From NCBI RefSeq assembly GCF_905475395.1, contig NC_058339.1, positions 42,045,172 to 42,109,171 on the forward strand: a stretch of DNA of 64,000 bases, written 5' to 3'. The notes beneath the pieces are model-generated. The model ran no database searches and was not told where the DNA came from. It saw only the letters and a program-made list of their open reading frames with translations. Shown here in pieces: positions 37,335 to 47,303 of the stretch (within the stretch, counting starts at the first letter, position 1; each line of letters begins with the position of its first letter). Made by a program: the position numbers and the translations under genes. The DNA comes from Chrysoperla carnea (taxonomy: Eukaryota > Arthropoda > Insecta > Neuroptera > Chrysopidae).

Positions 37335-38068
37335 GATAAACACGTGGTTTAATTGTTTGAGTGGGACCTGGTTGGGAACACGTTGGGATAGCCCGATGTA
37401 AAAATTAAATAATCTTTACTCTATTTTTACCGGATTTTGAAAAATTTGACTGCTTTGAATAAAGCAAATATATATGTTCTTAATCTTAGTACAGTTAATT
37501 GATTTAAAAAATTTCCTACTTTATTAAAAACAATCATAATTTTTCAATTAATTTTTTTTGTTATTTTTTTATAGTAAGTAAATAGTTATAAATTTAGAAA
37601 AAAATAATTTCCCTAAATCAGTTTTAATGCAAAACGCTTTACTTCACTTTTAACTCTGTACTTTGAGTATTTATAAACTTTTCGTTTTTTACATAATCTA
37701 TTTTTTTCTCTTAATATTATTCTGTTATTCCTATTTCCCTTCTATTTGCATCAAAAGTATCAGTTGTTCATTTTTGAATTTTCCGCGTTTTATTTATTTA
37801 AAACATTTAACCAGATGGCGCTACGAGAAGTTTTTTATTTGTCATAATAAAAACACTTGTGATTAACAAATAAAAGTGAAAAAAAAAGTGATTTTTTATA
37901 ATTTTTTTTTTGGTATTTTAATTTATAAAAATTCAGCATCATACATATATCATAAATTTTTTTAAGTGCATTTACGTTTAATTGAATTTTATTATTTTGA
38001 CATATGTGTAACGAACATTTTATGAGAGTAATTGAAAATGTCAATTGGAGATTGAGGTTATGTAAAAT

Positions 38069-38358
38069 GTGAACTTGGACGTCTACGAATCAGAAGATGT
38101 CGTCAAACAACTCCGCACTAGTTTTTATTCAAGTATACAAGGTAAAAATTTCGATCACAAGTTATATTGTAATTATTAAAAAAAATAGTTCTTTCGTTAA
38201 TAATTTTTTTTTAAATTATTATAGATGTCATTATTAAAAAACTAGCTTCCAGTCCCGAAAACCCACTAGACGATAAAGAAATTTTGAAGGCAATGACAGC
38301 AGTGATACAAGGTGCTCGAGATTGGGATGGCCATCGTCTTCTTCGTTTAAAAAAATGA
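38069..38358 (+). CDS. small two-exon reading frame inside the 1.7-kb element (unrecognised)
   Basis: Exon a (38069-38141) ends caa g|gtaaaa and exon b (38225-38358) follows ttattatag|at, a proper GT-AG intron of 83 bases. Joined, they give about 67 residues ending in a stop. The start of the frame reads VNLDVYESEDVVKQLRTSF. The second exon contains SSPENPLDDKEILKAM and then VIQGARDWDGHRLLRLKK. Charged/hydrophobic spacing suggests short helices, and the composition is far more protein-like than the surrounding frames. An in-frame TAA lies just before the first codon and no ATG is available in frame. An upstream exon must therefore supply the start, or the gene is 5'-truncated. I do not recognise the family. 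It could be the C-terminus of the element's transposase or accessory protein, or a captured host fragment. A poly(A)-like aataaaaaaa follows at 38400. Confidence 0.5.
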
Positions 38359-38713
38359 TAATTCTATTGACTGGATCTATTGTATTTTTATAAATTTATA
38401 AATAAAAAAAATTGCTTGGTAATTTCCAGTTTATTTTTAATTTGAAGCTATAGGCTACATCATGATTGTATTGATTAACAAGGGGTAAATGATTTACAAT
38501 AAGGTAAATTAAGCGGGAACAGACCGGGATTATTCGATTGGGAACCCATAGGGCTTGCACATTCGGGAACCTATAGGGACTGCCCAATTGGGAACCAATT
38601 GGGATAGCCCCACCGGGCCCCAAATAAGTTTCTGCGTTACAGCCCAATTTGGGGTCCCAATTGGGCAACCAAGTTGGGTCCCAAGTGGGAGCACGTGAAA
38701 ATTTCTAGTCGGG

Positions 38714-38944
38714 TTGTAGAGGTTTCAACTTTAAATTGATATAAAACACACACAAATGTTTTTAATATCCAGGAAATTGGCTCTATTTGAAAGGTAATTA
38801 CGTGGCATTAATGCAAAAATATGATCACAGCTCAACAGTCTTTTTATTAAGACTACTTGAAATTAGTTTTTAATTTTGAAAATTTGATCTTTTCTTCTAA
38901 GTTTACGCATTAAGGTTTAAAATCAATGATATCTACAAAATTCT
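38714..38944. other. AT-rich sequence, nothing identified
   Basis: No supported feature. Confidence 0.4.
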
Positions 38945-38957
38945 TATAAACTATAAT

Positions 38958-39234
38958 ATCGCCCTAATAGCTCAGTTGGTTAAAGCAAGCCAATTCCGTC
39001 CGCGGTATGCTTAGGGTTGCCCGCTGTGGCAACAAAATTTATTTAATTAATAGTTGTGATGGGCTGGTGTGGTACATGGTCTATGCACTCAGCCTCTGAA
39101 ATTGAGGAGCTGATAAATGCAATTATCAGCGGAAAGGTGGTAAAACACATATGGTATAACACTGAGCTCTATAGCCCAAGTGTGTCCTTAGTGGACAGCC
39201 AATATAACCTAACCTAACCTAACCTAACCTAACC
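38958..39234 (+). mobile_element. tRNA-derived SINE with telomere-like tail, copy 1
   Basis: It starts gccctaatagctcagttggt. The TAGCTCAGTTGG at 38968-38979 is a good Pol III A box. The B-box region is shrunken (agggttgcccgct), but the second copy at 58575 keeps it. The body contains gggctggtgtggtacatggt and attatcagcggaaa. The 3' end is (AACCT)6 at 39206-39235, which is the insect telomere repeat TTAGG on the other strand. Imperfect 13-bp target duplications, tataaactataat (38945-38957) and tataaactgtaat (39235-39247), bracket body and tail together. The whole thing therefore inserted as one unit, by LINE-mediated retroposition as SINEs do. Confidence 0.85.
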
Positions 39235-39247
39235 TATAAACTGTAAT

Positions 39248-41954
39248 AGCTCATGATTTTTTATTGAAAACACTTTATTGCTTGCTTATAATCTTATAAA
39301 CTTTCATACAATATTTCTTTATGATATAGAAAAAAGAGCCAGCATCACAGTTAATATCAAAGTATGATCGCCTTTACTTAAACCTAAGCCTAAGTGAAAT
39401 CCTATTATACCTCAATAAATGACTATTAAAAATAAATTTTTAAATTTAAAACCAATGTAACATGTACGATATGTTTTCCTAATTAAAAATTATTACCAGA
39501 AAAAAAAATCATTAAAAACAAAAATAAATATCAAAACACCAAATGTTGTTTTACATGATCCAAGTGTTGAAATAAATATTTTTGTTAGAATTCAGCAAGT
39601 CTCCAACTACACAAAAACATTATCCATGTAAATCAGTCAACGCATTGTTAATTAGATTGCAATTAATACAGAACATTAAATAATATTTTTACGTTATATA
39701 TGTTCATAACGCCATAAGTATGGTAAATTTTTATTTACCTTCTTAAAATATCACACGTATTTTAATATTCTACAAATTATAATTTTAGCAGTTTTTTTTT
39801 TGTAAAATTTGAAACCTATTCCGTAACACACATGCGATATATTTCAAGTACAAAAAACACGTTTGGTTAAAGTATATGACAACTGGTTTAGTAAAGAAAT
39901 TAATTTTTTTTTTTTTTTTAATTCAATTTAACTGCTGATTTATTTTCTCAGCTACGAACGTACAAACAATTCTAAATCAAATTTTAGAGGTTCTTTAACT
40001 TTTTCTTTCATCTTATTTTACTTGTTTTATTTTCTGGACAAATCTGAAAAATGATTTAAATTTCTTGCTCATAAGTGAAAATAAATAAGTGATTATAAAA
40101 ATCAATTGAATTGCTGATTTATTTTGATCAACTTCAGCGAGCTTGAAATTATCAAAGACACATCCCTTTTTTACTTAATTTTGTGCCTTCTAATTTTCGA
40201 ATGGATTAAAATTTTTCGTTCCTCTTCTTTACTCTGTCTTTATCAATGCAATCTGACGTCGCACTTTCTCAAAAAAGCACACATAGCAAATTAAAATTTA
40301 TTTGGTACGAAAGACACCACTGGAAGTGTACCTTTGCATCAAAAAAAGTAAAATAGTCTAAAATTTTCGAGGAAATACACTTAAACAAACAATATTTAAA
40401 AAAAAAATCACTTTCCTTCACAAGTTACAATATTAGGCCAAACATAAGTGAGCTGTAAGTGCCTGTGTAGATTTATTATCTAGAATCAACTAATTAGAAT
40501 TCCAAATTTACAAAATTTTGATCGAAATCAATTGCTTAAAATGAGTGAACTGTCTTTTGAAATTGATTGAAAATTTGGTGTAAGTGAAATAATCTCTTAA
40601 ACTTCATACACTTTATACGTCGAATACAACATTAAAAGATAAATTTTTTGACAGTCAAAAATAGGCCGACCCACAATTCATTTTTCTGAATACATATTTT
40701 TATAAATATGTATGTTGTCTTCACTTTCGACGGTAGTCTCTGTTGATGGAGACATTACTGTTGACTTGTTGATTTTTATGTCTAATGAACCTCATTAGCG
40801 ATTTAAAAGAGATAACGTTAAATTTGAAACTTTTTTTTTTTTTTTGTTCATATGCTAACGATACAACCAATAGTTTTCTGTATTATGATCTTTATTATTA
40901 TTAAAATTCTGGTGGTCTGTTTCTATTCATATTTTTTTACTTTATGTGTCTACCTAAGTCGAGACTTCTTTTTCTCTATGCTGTAAATTAAAAAATATTT
41001 ATTTTTGTAACAAACGAAAGCAACGGTATATACAGTCAGTTAATTATTATTTTGGATTATTCGACAAAGTAAACGGTTTTGTTTATTTAATATTTTATTT
41101 GTTAACATGGATATGTTAAAAGATTTTTTTTTTTTTTTACTTCAAATGGGTAATTTAAGATACCTAATTTAGAATTTATATTTAATTAGGCTCAGGGAAA
41201 TTGTGTTTTTTTAGTTTTATATGATACTGTAGTTTCATTTAGTAGTGACGATTGATATTTTTAAAAGATTGGTGTTTTGAGGGGTAAATATTGCAATTTT
41301 AAACCTTTCATATTTTATTCAAAAAAAATTTCCGTATAAACTTTTCGGACGTGTCGGAACTGTTTACTGTAAGAACAGTTAAGTAATTTAAGATTCATAC
41401 TTCGAATTGGGCAAGGTACTTCAATATTTAGTCTAACACAATGCGCGCTTCTATATTTTTATGAATATCAGAAAATTACATAGTAAGAAAAAAAACTAAA
41501 GAATCATCCTAATTAGCCAAGGATTTAAAAATAAATAAAAAATCTGGGTCTCGTTTTGCGCTTGATTCTCATTGTTCGATTTACAGGTACAGAGCCAGTA
41601 GATGAGTAGACTACTTCAAACTAAACTTCTCCTTTTTTATTAGGATTTAGAAAAGAAGAAAAGGACTGTCTTATATTGCTGCAATAAATTTTAGAGTACA
41701 AAAGCAATAGCCCCATTTTTTTCGGCATTTCGCTAATTATTGGTGGCTGATGATCGCTATAGATTGTTTTAATATCCAAGATCTAACATAATCTGTTAAG
41801 GGTAGATTCATGACCACCTATAATTTGAACTTAAAATTCTTTGTTATTGAGTTGGGTTTAGTTGAATTCGGTAGTCCCAAAAAAATTTACTCATTCAAGA
41901 TTCAAATTAATATGATTAGTAAACATTCTTTAATATGTTTTTGTTTTGTTTCAG
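39248..41954. other. ap: AT-rich sequence preceding the ap exon
   Basis: It is presumed to be intron of ap, immediately upstream of the LIM2 exon. I see no other exon, no homopolymer structure beyond A/T runs and no repeat shared with the rest of the window. A pyrimidine-rich tract (ttgttttgtttcag) forms the acceptor at its end. Confidence 0.5.
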
Positions 41955-42592
41955 ATTATTTGGGATGAAACGTTGTGCTCGTTGTCAAGCATCAATATTA
42001 TCCACAGAACTAGTAATGCGGGCGCGTGATTTGGTCTTCCATGTACATTGTTTCACATGTGAAATATGTAATGCACCATTAACAAAAGGTGATCATTTTG
42101 GTATGCGTGATGCGGCTGTTTTATGTCGACTACATTATGAAATGTCATCCCATCATGAATCTTCATCACCTGGTGGAATAGTATCACAAATTCGAGGAGG
42201 TGGACTACTACCACCATCATCGTCTGGAGGACCAATCGGTGGATGCCAACCACACGGTGTTTTAATTCCAGGGCAATCACCGTCCTCTGTAATACATCCA
42301 AATACAGTTCCACCTCCCCCAGGAAGTGGTGGTTTACATCATTATCCACCATCATTTCCATCACCTAGTGATTTTCATCATAATATGTCACCTGGTGGAG
42401 GAAGTAGTGTACACCATCCGCATATTTCACCAAGTCCACAGTTAACATCACAACCACCTCCACCCGGGTCAATGGGTGATACAAATAAAGTTCCTTCATT
42501 TTATAATGGTGCACCTACAAGTACACCACGGCAAAAAGGTCGACCACGAAAACGGAAACCTAAGGATATAGAATCAATGACTGCTAATTTAG
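41955..42592 (+). CDS. ap: apterous, exon with LIM2 domain and pre-homeodomain linker (partial gene)
   Basis: Apterous is a LIM-homeodomain transcription factor (Lhx2/Lhx9 class) that acts in the nucleus with the Ldb cofactor Chip and sets dorsal identity in insect wings. The exon is bounded by ttgtttcag|at and ttag|gtgagt. It starts in phase 2, encodes 212 full codons and ends one base into a Gly codon. Counting from Leu at 41956, the zinc ligands are Cys7, Cys10, His29, Cys32 (first finger) and Cys35, Cys38, Cys57, His60 (second): a complete LIM domain. RCARCQASI, ELVMRARDLVFH and LTKGDHFGMRD are typical of the family. Residues 65-190 are a Ser/Pro/Gly/His-rich linker, and GRPRKRK (195-201) is the basic stretch before the homeodomain. 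The ATG at 41935 lies in the intron and is not the start. Insects have apA and apB paralogues and I cannot tell which this is. Confidence 0.95.
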
Positions 42593-45500
42593 GTGAGTTA
42601 GTTGTGTATTTTTTTAGATAAGGTTATTCGATTTATAATTTTAATTCAGTATAATTTTATCTGACTGACCAGGTTCTATTTTGACTACTCATCTTTACAA
42701 AGATAAAAATGAGAACTTAATGTTGAAACTTCTACAGGAGTTATTTGTTGCATTCAGCCACAATTTTAGTTGAGGCTCTTTCAAGCTTAAATTTTAGACA
42801 TTCGTTTAGGAAACATTTATACAGGAAGATAATTGAACAATAATGCCAAAAATCAGTTTGTTTGGTTCTCAAAAAGACATCATGTTTTGTATTTTATATT
42901 CGATTGTCTGCTTTTATTTGATTATTACGGATTTTCATCAATTTTAAACCTGTGAAAAACATTTAACGTTCTGAAAGAGAACTTTATAGGTTTATTAAAC
43001 ACATTCAAGAATTTTTATCTGAATGCAATTAAAAATACGGCACCCCCGTTTTTTTACGGAACCACCTGTACATTTTATATTCTTCTTCATTTAAATAAAA
43101 AATAAACATAAAAAAAATTATTTTTTTCAGTTTAAAATTATTTCATTCTTTCTGTGATCAACGAATATGAAATTAAGATCCATCAAATTTGATTGATATG
43201 GTAACTCAAATTTGAATTTATCTTTTCTACACCTTAAAACAAAAGTTTTTTTACCCATTATAATCTTATCCACTTCATAAATAAAAGTGAAAATATTGAT
43301 CAAATAAAAATTATTCAAGCATTCAACCAAAAACAATATGCTTTTTTTTGCGCTCATAAAATCAACATTTGTTTTTTTAAACTTTAATTTAAAAATGAAT
43401 GAAATAAATATAAAAAAAAGTATTTATAATTGTAGGTGTATATAGTAAATGTGTTATGGGAACCGCGCGTGTCTCACCTGATGCCTTTGTGGTCAAAATA
43501 TATATAGGTATATTGTGGTAAATTGAAAAACTATTACCGGGATGTTGATCATTACGTGTTGACTACACAGTTGGGTGCACACCACGTGATCAACTCATCA
43601 CACAAAAGAGATCACACCACCCGCAATCTTATTTACTTATTTATTCATCCGGTTTGTTTATTTAGATCTACATTTTTTTTTAATCGAAATTATAAAAATT
43701 CAAGCATAAATGAAATTCTCACGATTGAGTTTTATAGTTTAAAAAAAAACTATTATCTCTTCCTTAAAGGTTCTTCCATCATTTATAGAAAATTATCTTT
43801 ACTAAAATAATGTGTTTTGTCAAAGTATATTCCTTTCAGAAAATGCAAAATACACGCCACAGAAACGTTTATCTTTATTTGAACACTGGTTTTAAACCCA
43901 CAAAAAAATTTAACGAGTTAAAAATTTTTTCATTATAACATTTTTTCAAATACTTTTGGAGGAACTGCAACTTAAAAAATCATTCATGGCCTAATTTAAG
44001 TTAAAGTCATCTACAGAAAAATCCCTTACTTAAAATTTGTTAAGAGTAATGAAGACCATTCATCTGTATTAACGACTTAATACAGATCTTAAACTTTAAG
44101 AATTTTAAAATGGGCATAACATCTGACCTTAAAATATAATATTTGAATATAGCGCGTTTTTAAGTAAAAAAATTAAAATGAATATATCTAAAATATAAGA
44201 AAAATCTGGCTAAGTCTTGGGAGAATGCTGGAAACAAAAGGCTTGGCAAACTGTTAATATACTAGCCTCTATCGTTAAGTATGGCATTTTTGTCATTTAC
44301 GTCGGATCAGAATCGAAGTCACAAAAAAGATAGCGATTCTAGTTCGTTATTCGTTTATAATAGCAATATAAAGTGTCAACTATATAATATATATGTTAAA
44401 ATTATTTAAAATTATACTAAACGCAAAGTTGGGTCGATCAATATAATACTCTTTCGCGTAGATATTTTGTAAATTGTTTACAATCAATCGGATCGCTCCA
44501 TTCGGACTACATAAAAAAAATTTCTTCGAAATTGACGTTGTGCCGAGAAATAAAAAAGAAATTGTGAAATTGACGGAAAAACATCGATGTTGTGGTTTTT
44601 ATGAGGCATATCTCTGGTTCCAATTCATAAGGTTTCTCCCGCAAAAATCTCGTTCTGTCAAAGCCAGGACATTTTCATAGTTTTTGGAAAAACCAGGGCA
44701 CCTGAGCTGACGATGCAGGAATATAATTTATGGTACTCCTAAGAGTTCCTGAGAGATAGGAATGTCGTTTTTAACAATAATTTCAAAATATGCATGCACA
44801 ATGTTGACTATGATAACTGTAGTTATTATTATTACTCTCAATAATTTGATTAATTGTCGACCTTGCATGAAATACGTAGATATAACAAACTAAAATATAT
44901 ATTTTATATCAAATATATACAAGCATATATATAATAAAATAATATATAATACCTATATAGACAGGTATAAATAATAGTAAAGTATTATAGACAATAAGAG
45001 ATAACATGTCTGTCTGTCTGTTGTATATCTATCAAATGACATTATTATTAAAACATAAACATGACATGTTTGATTGTAACTATCTTGTTTTTTTTTTTTC
45101 AAAAGTCAGTTCTCACGATTCTTGTTATTGATAATACCTAGAGAGTTTTTAAAGTTAAGGCTATAAGTATTAGGTTATATTTATATATATAGGTAAAAAT
45201 ACGTAGAGCAAAACAAACTCTGAGTCCACAAGCATTTGTATTAGTAAAGATAGGTTTTGTGATCTAGTCAGTCGCCCACATATTAATACCGCCTCAAGGG
45301 GCGGCCAGCAAGCAAGGTATAAGCAAGCAGCCAGCAACTTATATTCACAAATATACATATTGTGAAGTATATACTTTGAAATTAAGTAATGACAACTTTA
45401 CAATGTTTTATTATAACTTTACTTTTGGCATTTGTGTGGTTTTTTTATTTTTATTTGTTTAGTTATTGTATGAATGAAATTATAGTTCATTTCTTATAAA

Positions 45501-46876
45501 TTGAATCTTAAATTAATTCAAAATACATATACCCAGTTCATACTACAATTTTCTGATTAGTTTTCAAACTAGAAATAGAACAAAAAATATATTTAAATCT
45601 AATAGAGGAGCTGAATCTTTCCTCGTGCATTATAAATACTGGGCATTATTTCAAATAGTGGATTCATGCTTCTTAAAAAGTACTCCTTTTTACTTTTGGC
45701 GTATTTTGGCCTCGTATTATAATTTATTTACTGATCTCAAAAGAAGAGAGAAATCTTTCATCGTGAAATAAACATCTTTTATAGGGCTTTTCATTTACTT
45801 AACGATTCTTTTTTTGTTTCGGACTGTTTTCAATCAAGTAAAGACATATCTAATAATATAATATATATTTAATTTTCTTAGGTTGAATAGTTTTTTGATA
45901 ACTGTCCGAAACAAAAGCAAATCGATGAAAAGGTCTCTTGTGTAGCTTTTGTAATTTGTTTTTCAATAAACGGAAACTTAATTGGCTTCCATGGTGATCG
46001 GAGTCAAGATTTTACATTTATTAACAATGGCTTTACCCGCGTTTTCTCCTTAAATAACTGGCAAAGATAATTAAAAAGTAAATAAAATGATATGAAACAA
46101 ACAGAGTGAAGGAGATACAATTTATGGACATCTGTTCAACCATTTCATTATTATTTTATATACATTTAATAGTTTTTACGTGAAAGCGTAACAAACAAAC
46201 AAGAAAACATCCTTACTTGCTTATTTATAATAAAAATGCAAGGGATTTCCGTACTGAGTCCATAGAACTATTTAAAATTGTGTTGGCGCAGGGAAATTAA
46301 TTTTAATAATAAGACATGTATTTAAAGAATATTCCATTAGTATTGAGTAATATGCGATAAAGTTTAGCCTTAAAATTAAAGTTTTGATTGAGTTCTCTGA
46401 TCATGGAAATATAGTTTTCAATAATATTCCCACAAAGTATTTATCTATGAATAAAAAAAAATTGATATATCGCGGTTGAACTGTAATAATTTTGTTTTTT
46501 AACATATAGGTTTAATATAAATATCTAAAGAGTAGATAAAATGTAATGTGATATCAAATAATTCGATCATTTACAACATCGAGTACAATGTCAAAATCGA
46601 TTAAAATCAACATTTCACGTTTGATTAAATACTTAAATCACATGTACAAACTTATATACCTTTACTATTAACTTATGCAAAGCATTCAATGCTGCATATA
46701 TGAATAAACATATCTGTTCACTTGTGTTCGCCGGACGACACTAATATGTACGTTGAATACTTTGTTTTATTCTAGTTGTTTTATTGTTGATACATATACG
46801 TGTATGTACAGAATGTGTAAGTAATTGTTATTTGATCCGTGAATTTTCAACACTTTTTTTGAAATTCTTAGAACAG
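42593..46876. other. ap: AT-rich sequence following the ap exon
   Basis: It is presumed to be ap intron. I looked for a homeobox exon (a WFQNRRAK-type coding block) and saw none. 43540-43590 has a short imperfect inverted repeat (gttgatca..cgtg / cacgtgatcaac). The frame at 44474-44680 is not recognised. Confidence 0.5.
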
Positions 46877-47303
46877 TTTATTCGTTGTGTGCGTAGTCAT
46901 GGTTGGGACAATAAATCGATGAAATCGCTTCGATCGATAAAATCGATGCCAGCGCTTCCAGTGAAAAATTTAGGCGATAAAGGAGGCAGTTATGACTAAT
47001 TTGGAATTCTTTACATGTTAAAGTTATAAAAATGTCAAATTAAAATTATTGAAAAACACTAATTAATTAAACTTAATGCATTAAAAATTGTGAAAATTAG
47101 AAATCAAATTGCACAAATCTTATTTTTCAAATCTAAATTATCATAATTATTTATTTAAATTTGTGAGACAATAATATTAAATTTTCAATGTAAGTCATAA
47201 ATGCAATCCATACAATTTTATATGCATCCAAACAATTCTATTATTAAAGTAGGGTATCGTTACTATGAAAACGCCTCAAATAAAACTCACACACGGTGCG
47301 AAT
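46877..47303 (+). repeat. family D dispersed duplicate, copy 2, with coding-like start
   Basis: The partner of 35493-35881. Its first 123 bases keep an open frame reading FIRCVRSHGWDNKSMKSLRS, then IKSMPALPVKNLGDKGGSYD and a stop at 46997. The shared sequence begins right after aattcttagaacag, which resembles a splice acceptor. The rest, about 300 AT-rich bases, would be 3' UTR. It could be the terminal exon of an unrecognised gene, or a retroposed 3' end of one. The other copy is frame-broken. Confidence 0.6.

Larger units (their letters stand above)
37002..38713. mobile_element. 1.7-kb TIR element with G/C-rich subterminal repeats and a cargo ORF
   Basis: The two ends are exact 14-bp inverted repeats, CCCGACTAGAAATT (37002-37015 and 38700-38713). 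Next to them, and nowhere else in the window, lie dense variants of ttgggaacc, gggatagccca and cccaattggg. On the left they form two 134-bp tandem units (37067-37200, 37201-37334) plus a partial third near 37357-37405. On the right they fill about 38525-38695. The AT-rich middle holds a small two-exon reading frame (38069-38358). Only a TT dinucleotide is shared by the flanks, so the superfamily is not settled. The minus-strand frame 38396-38668 is mostly the subterminal repeats read through. Confidence 0.75.

Noticed and set aside
38396..38668. 90-residue minus-strand frame with WDPKLG/GSQLGSPYR strings
   Set aside because: It is a translation of the subterminal cccaattggg-type repeats of the 1.7-kb element.
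38958..39030. Functional tRNA gene
   Set aside because: The A box is good, but the B box and acceptor stem are degenerate, and the sequence continues into a repeated SINE body.
39206..39235. Interstitial telomere or chromosome-fusion scar
   Set aside because: The pentamer tract lies inside the SINE's target duplications, so it came with the SINE.
41935..41954. ATG at 41935 as a start of ap
   Set aside because: It lies in the pyrimidine tract just before the splice acceptor; the exon begins at 41955 in the middle of a codon.
42053..42364. 103-residue minus-strand open frame
   Set aside because: It is antisense to the ap exon; the + strand carries a complete LIM domain with correct splice sites.
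43540..43590. Short inverted repeat gttgatca..cgtg / cacgtgatcaac
   Set aside because: It is too short and imperfect to call an element; no target duplication and no second copy.
44474..44680. Possible homeobox exon (contains a LWFQF string)
   Set aside because: There is no homeodomain helix 3 pattern (WFQN.RAK) and no surrounding homeodomain residues; the resemblance is only a few letters.
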